64,000 nucleotides of DNA. Origin: PWQG01 sp050486205 (lineage in GTDB: Bacteria > Pseudomonadota > Gammaproteobacteria > Pseudomonadales > Pseudohongiellaceae). Each line of letters begins with the position of its first letter. The first letter of the stretch is position 1. The notes under the pieces are model-generated. The model made no database searches, was not told the DNA's origin, and saw only the letters and a program-made list of their open reading frames with translations. Where the stretch lies: contig JBJHCW010000003.1 of assembly GCA_050486205.1 (NCBI GenBank), forward strand, positions 248,001-312,000, given 5' to 3'. Both the position numbers and the translations under genes were made by a program. Below are positions 9,189 to 17,536 of the stretch, piece by piece.

Positions 9189-11378
9189 ATGCGACTACTG
9201 AATATCTTGTCGGCCACCCTCGCCGGCATGCTGCTACTTGTTGGTGCAGTGCAGGCCAATGTCTACCACGGCGACGAAATGGATGTCGAGCTGGTATCCG
9301 AATCGGCCAATGTGGTTCCGGGTCAAACCCTGTGGGTGGCGGTACGGCTGGACCCCACTGAGGGCTGGCACACCTATTCAAAGTGGCCCGGTGACAGTGG
9401 TGACGCTACCTTCATCCACGACTGGCAATTGCCGGAAGGCGCCAGCGTCGGGGAGATTCACTGGCCAGTGCCGGAGTGGCTGCCGTTCCCCGGCACGGAT
9501 CTTGTGACATTTTCCTATAAGGAAGAAGTGTTTCTTCCCATCCCCATTGATGTGCCCGCCGACTTCAGTGGGGACAGTTTTCACGTTGCCACGCACGTGG
9601 AGTGGCAGGTTTGTGACCTGATCTGTCTGATTGGTGACGCCTGGGTCGAGCTGGAATTGCCCGTGGCTGGTGACACACTGGAGCCGCACCCGCAGTGGAC
9701 AGAGGCTTTTGCCAGGACGCGTGCCAACTGGCCCGTTGAGGACCATGACCTGGATGCCCTGTTTGCTGTGGCCGGTGACCGGGTCAGTTTTTCCTTTGCC
9801 GATTCCCGATCCGCCAACGGTGCAGCCTTTACCGATGTGGTTGATGCCTGGTTCTTTCCCGAGCAGCGACGGATACTGCGCCCCGGACCCCTGCGTGATG
9901 TCACCGTGACGCCTGCCAATGTGCAGATTACACATAATCAACCCCGTCGGATGCTTGAGGATCTGGAGCAAGTCAATGGGCTGCTGAAAGTGGAGTACCG
10001 CGATGGCAGTGTGCGCGGATATGACATAAACGCGGTGCCTGCGACAGAGGAAACCCTGGCCGCCATCGCAGCGGCGGCCGCCCAACAGCCCGGTGCAGGT
10101 GGCACCGGGCCCGCAAGTGTATTTGGTGGTGCAGGGCAGAATATACTGTTGATCATACTGTTTGCGCTGGCCGGCGGCCTGATGCTGAACCTGATGCCCT
10201 GTGTGTTTCCGGTGTTGTCCCTGAAAGCGCTGAATCTGGCATCCAAGAGCCAGGCTGCACCCGCCGAGCGTCGGATGCATGGTCTGGCTTACACAGCGGG
10301 TATAGTTCTTGCGTTCCTGGTGCTGGCGTCCATGCTGTTGGCACTGCGTGCTGGCGGAGAAGCTGTCGGTTGGGCTTTCCAGCTGCAATCCCCCTGGTTC
10401 GTGGCGATGCTGGTCTATCTGTTTGTGGTCATGGGTCTGAGCCTGTCCGGGGTTTACGAGTTTGGTACCCGATTCATGGGCATCGGCGGCACGCTCGCCG
10501 AAGGCAACGGTTATAAGGGTTCGTTCTTCACCGGCGTGCTTGCCACTGTGGTGGCCAGTCCGTGTACAGCACCGTTCATGGGCGCCGCACTTGGCTTTGC
10601 CCTGTCACAGTCCTGGCTGGTGGCCATGGTGGTGTTCATGTTCCTGGGTGTGGGCATGGCCATCCCGTTCCTTTTGCTGGCCTTCATACCACGCCTTCTG
10701 CGTTTCATGCCCAAACCGGGTCCATGGATGGTGACCTTCAAGGAGTTCATGGCGTTTCCGCTTTACGCTACCGCTCTCTGGCTGCTGTGGGTTTTGGGCC
10801 TTCAGGTTGGTATGGACGGTATGGTTGTCGTGGCGGCCTCCAGTCTGCTGCTCGCCTTTGCGCTCTGGTTGCTGCAGAAACGCAAGACCGCGCGCGGGGG
10901 TTTTTGGCCCAGGGCGAATGCGGTAGCAGCTGTGGTCATCGTGTTTGGCGCAGTTTCTGTGCTGGCGTTGCCTATCATGGAGCCCCGGTCAGCGGCTACC
11001 AGTGGCATACTGGCCGAACGTGATGAATATCTGACCGAGTTCGAACCCTTTTCCAGCACACGCGTGGATGAGCTGCGTGCGAGCGGCACGCCAGTACTGG
11101 TCAATATGACCGCGGCCTGGTGCATCACCTGTCTGGCAAACGAGAATACAACGCTGAATACGCGCCGAGTACAGCAGGCAATGGTGGATCATGGCATCAC
11201 CTACATGAAGGGTGACTGGACGAACCAGGACCCGGAGATCAGTCGGGTGCTGGATGAGTTCAACAGACCCAGCGTGCCGTTGTACATTCTGTATCCAGGC
11301 AATCCGGCTGCCGAGCCCATCATTCTGCCCCAGATTCTGACGCCGGGCATTGTTGTGGACGCATTCGCCAAAATCTGA
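9189..11378 (+). CDS. dsbD: Protein-disulfide reductase, DsbD/ScsB family
   Basis: Inner-membrane protein that passes electrons from cytoplasmic thioredoxin to periplasmic thiol proteins such as DsbC. 729 residues: signal peptide (1-23), periplasmic N-terminal domain with the cysteine pair in WQVCDLICLIGDA, a membrane domain from about residue 315 with eight or more helices and the conserved cysteines in LMPCVFPVLSLKAL and SPCTAPFMGAALG, then a C-terminal thioredoxin domain with AAWCITCLANE near residue 643. The N-terminal domain resembles the ScsB-type immunoglobulin-like domain more than classical DsbD alpha, so the preferred partner may differ. It is monocistronic, with a terminator at 11399-11431. 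Confidence 0.9.
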   Translation: MRLLNILSATLAGMLLLVGAVQANVYHGDEMDVELVSESANVVPGQTLWVAVRLDPTEGWHTYSKWPGDSGDATFIHDWQLPEGASVGEIHWPVPEWLPFPGTDLVTFSYKEEVFLPIPIDVPADFSGDSFHVATHVEWQVCDLICLIGDAWVELELPVAGDTLEPHPQWTEAFARTRANWPVEDHDLDALFAVAGDRVSFSFADSRSANGAAFTDVVDAWFFPEQRRILRPGPLRDVTVTPANVQITHNQPRRMLEDLEQVNGLLKVEYRDGSVRGYDINAVPATEETLAAIAAAAAQQPGAGGTGPASVFGGAGQNILLIILFALAGGLMLNLMPCVFPVLSLKALNLASKSQAAPAERRMHGLAYTAGIVLAFLVLASMLLALRAGGEAVGWAFQLQSPWFVAMLVYLFVVMGLSLSGVYEFGTRFMGIGGTLAEGNGYKGSFFTGVLATVVASPCTAPFMGAALGFALSQSWLVAMVVFMFLGVGMAIPFLLLAFIPRLLRFMPKPGPWMVTFKEFMAFPLYATALWLLWVLGLQVGMDGMVVVAASSLLLAFALWLLQKRKTARGGFWPRANAVAAVVIVFGAVSVLALPIMEPRSAATSGILAERDEYLTEFEPFSSTRVDELRASGTPVLVNMTAAWCITCLANENTTLNTRRVQQAMVDHGITYMKGDWTNQDPEISRVLDEFNRPSVPLYILYPGNPAAEPIILPQILTPGIVVDAFAKI

Positions 11379-11398
11379 CATCCGGTGTTCGGTACGTG

Positions 11399-11431
11399 GC
11401 CCGGTACGCCAACAAGGTGCCGGGCTTTTTT
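11399..11431 (+). terminator. Rho-independent terminator after dsbD
   Basis: A 9-bp stem (GCCCGGTAC pairing with GTGCCGGGC, one T-G wobble) around a nine-base loop, followed by a run of six T. It lies 20 bases after the dsbD stop and separates it from alaS. Confidence 0.85.
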
Positions 11432-11552
11432 GTGTTTAACTTTTGGTGTTTAACGCCCGCTGCGCCTGTATTTGCCGGACGGTCAGAGTATAATCGGCGC
11501 TCCCGACAGATGAATCGGCAAACCGCAACGGATGACATGGTGTGATGGTGCG

Positions 11553-14165
11553 ATGAAGAGTAACGAGATCCGCAATCGTTTTTTACAGTATTTCCAGTCG
11601 CAAGCGCATGAGGTGGTGGCCAGCAGCTCGCTGGTGCCTGCCAATGACCCCACGCTGCTGTTCACCAATGCGGGCATGGTGCAGTTCAAGGAACTGTTTC
11701 TGGGGCAGGAGCAGCGGGCCTATACCCGAGCCACCACATCGCAGCGTTGTGTGCGGGCTGGCGGCAAGCACAATGACCTGGAAAATGTTGGTTATACCGC
11801 GCGTCATCACACGTTTTTTGAAATGCTTGGCAATTTCAGCTTTGGTGATTATTTCAAACGTGAAGCAATCAATTACGCCTGGACGTTTCTGACCCGTGAA
11901 CTGGGCCTGCCAGCGGAAAAGCTCTGGATCACCGTCTTTCATGATGACGATGAGGCTGCCGATATCTGGTTGAACGAACTGGGTGTGAGCGCAGAGCGCT
12001 TTTCACGACTTGGTGAGAAGGATAACTTCTGGGCCATGGGTGATACGGGGCCGTGCGGCCCATGCTCGGAAATTTTCTATGACCATGGCGCCGGTGTTGC
12101 CGGCGGCCCTCCGGGTAGCCCCGGGGAGGATGGTGATCGCTACATCGAGATCTGGAACCTGGTGTTCATGCAGTTTGACCGCCAGCCAGACGGTACCCTG
12201 GTGCCGCTGCCCAAACCCTCGGTAGATACCGGCATGGGGCTGGAGCGTCTTGCTGCAGTCTTGCAGGGCGTTCACAGTAACTACGAAATTGACCTGTTCC
12301 AGCATCTGCTCAGTGCGGCGGCTGAAATCACCGGTATACAGGACACCGCCAATACGTCACTTCGTGTCATTGCCGACCATATCCGCTCCTGCGCCTTCCT
12401 GATCACTGACGGTGTGCAGCCTTCCAATGAGGGGCGCGGTTATGTGCTGCGTCGGATCATCCGGCGCGCGGTTCGACACGGCTATCAGCTGGGCGTCAAG
12501 GATGTGTTCTTTCACCGTCTGGTTCCGGCACTGGTACAGGAAATGGGCGAAGCCTACCCGGAACTGGCCAGGGCGCAGGCGCGCGTCGAACGCAGTCTGC
12601 GCGAGGAAGAGGAACAGTTTGCCCGCACTCTGGACAATGGTATGGCGATACTTGACGCAGCCATTCGCGACCTTGATGGCAAAGTGATTCCGGGTGAAAC
12701 GGTTTTTCGCCTCTACGATACCTATGGTTTTCCGGTGGACCTTACAGCGGATGTTGCGCGCGAACATGAGTTGACGCTGGACCTCGACGGGTTCGAGCGC
12801 GCCATGACCGTTCAGAAACAACAGGCACGTGCCGCCAGTCAGTTCAATGCCGTGGAGAAGCTGTCCATTGACCTGAAAACCGGTACCGAGTTCACAGGTT
12901 ATGACTCGCTGGCCGGTGACGCACGTGTGCTGGCAATCTATGAAAACGGCAAAAAAGTGGATTCCATTACCGGTCAGGGTGAAGCGTTGTTGATACTGGA
13001 CCGCAGCCCGTTCTACGCTGAGTCCGGTGGCCAGGTTGGCGATCGCGGTGTGTTGCAGGCCGGGAGCGCCGCAAATGAGGCTGTATTTGAAATCAGTGAT
13101 ACCCAGAAGCAGGGAGAGCACTTTCTGCACAAAGGTGTGCTGCGCCGGGGCAGCCTGACCGTCGGTGATGCTGTGTCCGCCCAGGTTGAGGCTGATAATC
13201 GTCGCGCCATCATGCTGAATCACTCCGCCACACATCTCCTTCACGCGGCGCTGCGCTCGGTACTGGGTGACCATGTCACCCAGAAAGGCTCGTTGGTGTC
13301 TGCCGAGCGGCTTCGATTCGATTTCTCGCACAGCGCGCCACTGAGTCAGCAGGAAGTCCAGGACATCGAAGACCTGGTCAATCAACAGATCATGCAGAAC
13401 CATCGGGTGAGCAAGGAACTGATGAGCATGGACCAGGCCATGGAAAAGGGTGCACTGGCCCTGTTTGGTGAAAAATACGGCGACGAGGTGCGCGTGGTCA
13501 GCATGGGTGAGTTCTCCACTGAACTTTGTGGTGGTACACATGTACAGCGCACGGGCGATATCGGCCTGTTCAAGTTATTGGCCGAATCCGGCATTGCTTC
13601 GGGTGTGCGGCGGGTGGAGGCTGTCACCGGACAGGGCGCATTGGCCTATGTGGCCAGGGAAGAGGCTGTGCTGCGCGAGGTGGCCGACCTGCTCAAGTCC
13701 AACCCTGACAACCTGACAGACAAGGCCAGACAGCTTGTGGAGACCAATCGCCGACTGGAGAAAGAGCTGGCCCAGCTGAAGGTCAGATTGGCCAGCGCGT
13801 CGGGAAATGACATTGCTGATGGCGCCGTTGATGTTTCCGGTGTGAAGTTACTGGTCAGGCATGTGCAAGGTTTCAACAGCAAGACCCTGCGCGACACCGT
13901 GGATCAGATCAAGAACAGGCTTGGCACCGGTGTGATCGTGCTTGCCAATACCGAGGATGACAAAGTGAGTCTGGTGGCAGGTGTCACAAAAGATCTCACA
14001 GATCGGATCAAGGCCGGTGATCTGGTCAATGAAGTGGCGCGACAGGTTGGCGGCAAAGGCGGCGGTCGAGCCGATATGGCAATGGCAGGCGGCAACAATA
14101 CATCCGCGCTGCCGCAAGCGCTTGAGAGTGTCAAGCCATGGTTGGAGAGCAAGCTTCAGGCATGA
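11553..14165 (+). CDS. alaS: Alanine--tRNA ligase
   Basis: Class II synthetase charging tRNA-Ala, with an editing domain that clears Ser- and Gly-tRNA-Ala. 870 residues (E. coli 876). Visible: class II motif 2 region RHHTFFEMLGNFSFGDYFK, the GMGLERL motif 3, the editing-site zinc motif HSATHLLHAALR with CGGTHVQRTGDIGLF, and the C-terminal DHHA1-like C-Ala domain ending GGKGGGRADMAMAGG. The start at ATG 11553 gives MKSNEIRNRFLQYF, the standard N-terminus; an earlier in-frame ATG at 11532 adds seven unconserved residues. lysC follows after 96 bases. Confidence 0.98.
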   Translation: MKSNEIRNRFLQYFQSQAHEVVASSSLVPANDPTLLFTNAGMVQFKELFLGQEQRAYTRATTSQRCVRAGGKHNDLENVGYTARHHTFFEMLGNFSFGDYFKREAINYAWTFLTRELGLPAEKLWITVFHDDDEAADIWLNELGVSAERFSRLGEKDNFWAMGDTGPCGPCSEIFYDHGAGVAGGPPGSPGEDGDRYIEIWNLVFMQFDRQPDGTLVPLPKPSVDTGMGLERLAAVLQGVHSNYEIDLFQHLLSAAAEITGIQDTANTSLRVIADHIRSCAFLITDGVQPSNEGRGYVLRRIIRRAVRHGYQLGVKDVFFHRLVPALVQEMGEAYPELARAQARVERSLREEEEQFARTLDNGMAILDAAIRDLDGKVIPGETVFRLYDTYGFPVDLTADVAREHELTLDLDGFERAMTVQKQQARAASQFNAVEKLSIDLKTGTEFTGYDSLAGDARVLAIYENGKKVDSITGQGEALLILDRSPFYAESGGQVGDRGVLQAGSAANEAVFEISDTQKQGEHFLHKGVLRRGSLTVGDAVSAQVEADNRRAIMLNHSATHLLHAALRSVLGDHVTQKGSLVSAERLRFDFSHSAPLSQQEVQDIEDLVNQQIMQNHRVSKELMSMDQAMEKGALALFGEKYGDEVRVVSMGEFSTELCGGTHVQRTGDIGLFKLLAESGIASGVRRVEAVTGQGALAYVAREEAVLREVADLLKSNPDNLTDKARQLVETNRRLEKELAQLKVRLASASGNDIADGAVDVSGVKLLVRHVQGFNSKTLRDTVDQIKNRLGTGVIVLANTEDDKVSLVAGVTKDLTDRIKAGDLVNEVARQVGGKGGGRADMAMAGGNNTSALPQALESVKPWLESKLQA

Positions 14166-14261
14166 GGTGTCTCCGGGTCAGGGGTTTCCTGATATCCACA
14201 CGTTGCAAATCAGATATCATTGCTATTTAATGCGCTCGCATTGGCTGGAGCTTGGAAGATC

Positions 14262-15494
14262 ATGGCGCTTTACGTTCAGAAATTTGGTGGTACATCGGTT
14301 GGGTCGGTTGAGCGGATTGAGGCGGTCGCCGACCGAATTGTCGCCAGTCGAAATCAGGGTCACGATATTGTGGTGGTTGTGTCCGCCATGAGCGGGGAAA
14401 CCAATCGTCTGATCGAGTTGGCCCGTCAGGTACAGGAAAGACCGGAGCCGCGTGAGTTGGATGTACTGCTGTCTACCGGTGAGCAGGTAACCATCGCGTT
14501 GCTGAGCATGGCGTTGCAGAAGCGCGGTTGCCCGGCCCGGTCATTCACCGGCAGTCAGGTCCGGATTCTGACCGACGAGTCGTACACGCGTGCCCGGATT
14601 CGGGAGATTGACGACAGCCGAATTCGCGACGAGCTGGCTGCGGGCAAGGTGGTGGTGGTGGCTGGCTTCCAGGGGATTGATGAACATGGCAATATCACAA
14701 CCCTTGGGCGTGGCGGTTCAGATACATCGGCGGTGGCGCTGGCCGCAGCATTAAAAGCCGACGAATGCCAGATCTACACCGATGTCAAGGGCGTATATAC
14801 CACGGATCCACGTGTTGTTGATGGCGCCAGATTGTTACGAAGTATTACATTTGAAGAAATGCTTGAGCTTGCCAGTCTGGGGGCCAAGGTACTACAAATA
14901 CGCTCAGTTGAATTTGCTGGCAAGTACAAGGTGCCGTTGCGAGTGATGTCCAGTTTTGAGGACGATCCCGGTACACTGATCAGTCTGGAGGAAGACAAAC
15001 AAGTGGAAGCGCCAATAGTTTCAGGCATAGCCTTCACGCGGGATGAGGCAAAGGTGACCGTTTCCGGTGTGCCTGATGTGCCGGGTGTTGCGTACCGTGT
15101 TATCGGACCGGTAAGTGACGCCGGTATAGAAGTGGACGTGATTGTACAGAACGTGTCGGCTGACGGCACAACGGACATCACATTTACCGTAAAACGGACC
15201 GACGCCGAACAAACTCGTGAGATTGTCGGTCTTGTAGCCAGGGATGTTAAGGCAAGGGATGTGTCCGTTGATGCACGAATTGCCAAAGTGTCGCTTGTCG
15301 GGGTGGGCATGCGGTCACATGCAGGGATAGCCAGTCGGATGTTCAGGACGCTGGCAGATGAGTCCATCAATATCCAGATCATTACCACATCGGAAATCAA
15401 GATATCTGTGGTAATAGAAGAAAAGTATCTTGAGTTGGCAGTACGCGCATTGCACGCCGCCTTTGGGCTAGAGGGAGAAACGGCAGCCGCCTGA
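14262..15494 (+). CDS. lysC: Aspartate kinase
   Basis: Phosphorylates aspartate, the entry step to lysine, threonine, methionine and diaminopimelate. 410 residues: kinase domain starting MALYVQKFGGTSVGSVERI, nucleotide region TTLGRGGSDTSAVALAAAL, and a tandem ACT regulatory region (VTVSGVPDVPGVAYRVIGPV; VSLVGVGMRSHAGIASRMF). Start ATG 14262 is preceded by GGAG; the frame opens at 14220 but the extra residues are unconserved. The alaS-lysC-csrA order is conserved with Pseudomonas. There is too little room (96 bases) and no visible structure for a lysine riboswitch. Confidence 0.97.
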   Translation: MALYVQKFGGTSVGSVERIEAVADRIVASRNQGHDIVVVVSAMSGETNRLIELARQVQERPEPRELDVLLSTGEQVTIALLSMALQKRGCPARSFTGSQVRILTDESYTRARIREIDDSRIRDELAAGKVVVVAGFQGIDEHGNITTLGRGGSDTSAVALAAALKADECQIYTDVKGVYTTDPRVVDGARLLRSITFEEMLELASLGAKVLQIRSVEFAGKYKVPLRVMSSFEDDPGTLISLEEDKQVEAPIVSGIAFTRDEAKVTVSGVPDVPGVAYRVIGPVSDAGIEVDVIVQNVSADGTTDITFTVKRTDAEQTREIVGLVARDVKARDVSVDARIAKVSLVGVGMRSHAGIASRMFRTLADESINIQIITTSEIKISVVIEEKYLELAVRALHAAFGLEGETAAA

Positions 15495-15628
15495 ACGTTG
15501 GTTTGGTGCGGCATTGATTAACCGGTACTTGTGGGTGACCCGATAATGGAACAAGGCTGTATGACAGCTGAAAAAAAACGGAAAGACACAAGTGATACGG
15601 TTAGGACGAGTGGGAAAGGAGATAGGAA

Positions 15629-15832
15629 ATGTTGATTCTAACGCGCCGGATTGGTGAAACCCTGATGGTCGGAGATGACGTCACTGTCACGGTGCTGGGC
15701 GTAAAAGGCAATCAAGTCAGAATCGGCGTGAATGCGCCCAAGGATATTGCTGTACACCGTGAAGAGATCTATCAGCGAATTCAGAAAGAGAAAGGTTCTG
15801 CAGAAGGAAACGAACCCCAGGGCAATGCTTGA
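15629..15832 (+). CDS. csrA: Carbon storage regulator CsrA/RsmA
   Basis: Small dimeric RNA-binding protein that blocks or stabilises mRNAs by binding GGA motifs in their leaders. 67 residues beginning MLILTRRIGETLMVGDDVTV, with the RNA-binding C-terminal strand region IAVHREEIYQRIQ. Strong binding site AAGGAGATAGGAA precedes the ATG. The leader upstream contains several GGA motifs (AAGGAGATAGGAAATG, GGACGA), compatible with autoregulation. Confidence 0.98.
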   Translation: MLILTRRIGETLMVGDDVTVTVLGVKGNQVRIGVNAPKDIAVHREEIYQRIQKEKGSAEGNEPQGNA

Positions 15833-15860
15833 TACTGGCGTCTAATATTTTCACTCGCCA

Positions 15861-15889
15861 CTGCCATTTCCCCGGACATGTGCTATCAT
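15861..15889 (+). promoter_or_regulatory. Probable promoter of tRNA-Ser
   Basis: A TATCAT -10-like hexamer at 15884-15889 lies 13 bases before the mature tRNA-Ser, and a weak CTGCCA -35-like hexamer lies 17 bases further up. Assigned on spacing and position only. Confidence 0.4.
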
Positions 15890-15902
15890 GGCGCCCGTTT
15901 CG

Positions 15903-15992
15903 GGAGAGGTGGCCGAGTGGCTGAAGGCGCGCCCCTGCTAAGGGCGTATAGGTTAATCCCTATCGAGGGTTCGAATCCCTCCCTCTCCGCCA
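15903..15992 (+). tRNA. tRNA-Ser (anticodon GCU)
   Basis: A 90-base type II tRNA with encoded CCA. The acceptor arms GGAGAGG and CCTCTCC pair perfectly, the anticodon loop CTGCTAA carries GCT, a long variable arm follows, and the T-arm is GAGGGTTCGAATCCCTC. It decodes AGC/AGU. The 3' half, plus the 20 bases after CCA, is duplicated at 16161-16196 as part of a small element. Confidence 0.97.
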
Positions 15993-16012
15993 TACAAAGA
16001 ATCATCAGCCTT
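15977..16012 (+). repeat. Left copy of 36-bp direct repeat (tRNA-Ser 3' end plus flank)
   Basis: The last 16 bases of tRNA-Ser (from inside the T-arm to CCA) and the next 20 bases recur exactly at 16161-16196, 184 bases downstream. The repeat reaches outside the mature tRNA, so it is a duplication of the locus and not only similarity between tRNAs. Confidence 0.95.
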
Positions 16013-16196
16013 TATGCGCACGCTTGAGTCAGATATTTTTCCGACGCCGATCGCGGGAGGGAGTCGAACCCGACAGAGGGTTCTGACAAGCCGCATCGCG
16101 GCGCAGCACGATGCCCATGTGCATCGCCCCGAAGGGGTGAGGAGCGCAGCGACGAATCATCCCTCCCTCTCCGCCATACAAAGAATCATCAGCCTT
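16013..16196 (+). repeat. tRNA-Ser-linked small element with duplicated tRNA 3' half
   Basis: This occupies most of the gene-free stretch 15993-16320. Between the two 36-bp repeats lie 148 unique bases. They hold an inverted near-copy of the tRNA-Ser T-arm (16055-16071, 16 of 17 matching), the start of a direct T-arm copy (AGAGGGTTC, 16075-16083), so that GAACCC and GGGTTC face each other as a palindrome, then a structured core with CCCC-GAA-GGGG hairpin followed by TGAGGAGCGCAGCGACGAAT, and finally the right repeat (16161-16196). The direct copy reads as a tRNA-Ser 3' half whose T-loop is split by the core. The same layout recurs at tRNA-Arg (41267-41432). No protein is encoded. Confidence 0.85.
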
Positions 16197-16320
16197 CGTT
16201 CTTCGGCATCCCCCGGTGCCCCCTGCCTGATTGGCTGTCTTGCTCTACCTGTAAGTTTGCTTAACTAACTTTGCTTATATAATTCTGCCTAACTAACTTT
16301 GCCAGTTGAGATCCCCACCC

Positions 16321-16641
16321 ATGTCAACCTTCAATAATGTCACCGTCACCAAAGCTGCCAATATCTATTTTGATGGCAAAGTTACCAGTCGTGCACTGAG
16401 CTTTGATGATGGCAGTATCAAAACACTGGGCATCATGATGCCGGGTGAATACCGGTTTTCAACAGACCTGAAAGAGATCATGGATATACAGGCGGGTCGG
16501 GTCGAAGTCAGGTTACCGGGTGCTGACGCCTGGGTGACTGTGACGGCAGGAGAGCGCTTTACGGTACCGGCCAGGGCGGCATTTGATATCAAGGTGCTGG
16601 AAGTGACGGACTATTGTTGCAGTTATATCGAGGAAGTCTGA
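16321..16641 (+). CDS. ppnP: Pyrimidine/purine nucleoside phosphorylase PpnP
   Basis: Small cupin-fold phosphorylase (DUF1255, formerly YaiE) that splits several nucleosides into base and ribose 1-phosphate. 106 residues with the family segments ANIYFDGKVTSRALSF, GIMMPGEYRFSTDLKEIMDI, GRVEVRLPGADAWVTVTAGE and a C-terminal YCCSYIEEV, close to E. coli YaiE. I start at ATG 16321; a TTG at 16306 is also in frame. It stands alone between the tRNA-Ser element and a strong terminator. Confidence 0.93.
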   Translation: MSTFNNVTVTKAANIYFDGKVTSRALSFDDGSIKTLGIMMPGEYRFSTDLKEIMDIQAGRVEVRLPGADAWVTVTAGERFTVPARAAFDIKVLEVTDYCCSYIEEV

Positions 16642-16655
16642 GCCTGTTTGGAAAG

Positions 16656-16703
16656 CTGAGTCGGGTCAATTGGTGACCCGACTCAGTTGATTTGCTTTTT
16701 CAT
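16656..16703 (+). terminator. Terminator after ppnP
   Basis: A perfect 13-bp stem (CTGAGTCGGGTCA with TGACCCGACTCAG, loop ATTGG) followed by a T-rich stretch TTGATTTGCTTTTT. It sits between converging ppnP and the minus-strand TonB-C-like gene and may serve both. Confidence 0.85.
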
Positions 16704-16787
16704 ATTATTCCCGTTCTTTCCTTTGTTTTTATAATCTCATGCGCCAGGTTGGTGATACGGGTTTCCAGCCTGGTGGTCATGTCGGTC

Positions 16788-17180
16788 TTAACGCATGTCA
16801 GCGCCAACAAAGTTGAACTTGAGGCTGGTGCGCACAGGTACAGCAGTATCACCTTCCAGAACAGGCTCAAACTTCCATGCTTCGATAGCCTTTGCAGCAG
16901 CCTCACCAAATACCTGGTGAGATGCTTCGGCAATCATGGGCTCGGAGACAGTGCCATCGGGCAGAACAGTGAATTCCACCAGCGTGTAACCTTCCAGGGC
17001 CAGGGCTTCAGCGCGTCGCGGATAGGCCGGCAGTTGCTTCTCAACGGCGTTCAGTGATGTGCTGCTGTGGAATCGTTCGGGCATCGGATTTGCTGCAACC
17101 GACGTGGCAATGACAGAGCTGCCCAGGACAGCGGCTACGATGAACGGAATGCGTTTTGCGGCGTTTGATGACAGTTTCAT
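16788..17180 (-). CDS. Secreted TonB C-terminal domain protein
   Basis: A 130-residue protein with a signal peptide (about 1-30, ending TSVAANP) and a single TonB C-terminal fold: YPRRAEALALEGYTLVEFTV, DGTVSEPMI, AAAKAIEAWKFEPV. It lacks the transmembrane anchor and proline-rich spacer of energy-transducing TonB, so it is unlikely to couple the proton motive force; free periplasmic TonB-C-like proteins exist but their role is poorly known. It faces away from the DUF6351 gene, sharing the 356-base upstream region. Confidence 0.85.
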   Translation of the reverse strand: MKLSSNAAKRIPFIVAAVLGSSVIATSVAANPMPERFHSSTSLNAVEKQLPAYPRRAEALALEGYTLVEFTVLPDGTVSEPMIAEASHQVFGEAAAKAIEAWKFEPVLEGDTAVPVRTSLKFNFVGADMR

Positions 17181-17536
17181 GTTTAATCCTCTGATTCAGT
17201 TTGGGGTTAAAGGTTATTGCGTTTTCATTCAGATTGATGCAACGCTTGTGCCAATATTAAATCGCTATTTAAAACAGCGACTTACGATTTTCAGGCAGTG
17301 TCCTGCTGCTCGGTGGTGCGCCGAAACAAGGCAGGCTGCACAGTTTTGTGACACGCAATGACATCATAATGTCAAATATTGACAACACAGTGACAATAGC
17401 TTGAATGTTTTGCGACAACCGTCGTGGATCTTCGGCACCCACACTGAATTCTCCCGGTCATCAAGATCGTTCTCCAGCCCCGGGATTCGTGATAACGTTG
17501 AACACGTTCATAATTAAAAAAACCGAGGAACATGTC
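17181..17536. other. Divergent upstream region between TonB-C-like and DUF6351 genes
   Basis: 356 bases with no convincing gene. It must hold two divergent promoters. The middle (17345-17400) is AT-rich with repeated TGACA words and an inverted repeat at 17359-17374. Upstream of 17537 there is an AACCGAGGAACATGTC binding-site region. Confidence 0.6.
17359..17374. promoter_or_regulatory. Inverted repeat TGACAT-N4-ATGTCA, possible operator
   Basis: A perfect 6-bp inverted repeat with a 4-base spacer, surrounded by further TGACA words (GTGACACG just upstream, TTGACAACA and GTGACAATA downstream). Position between two divergent genes fits an operator; the regulator is unknown. Confidence 0.45.

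Noticed and set aside
12357..13541. 394-codon minus-strand frame inside alaS
   Set aside because: Antisense shadow of alaS; low-complexity, no motif.
14166..14261. Possible lysine riboswitch before lysC
   Set aside because: Only 96 bases, too short for the known fold, and no conserved stems are visible.
16014..16268. 84-codon frame across the tRNA-Ser element
   Set aside because: It runs through a duplicated tRNA end and structured repeats; no protein-like features.
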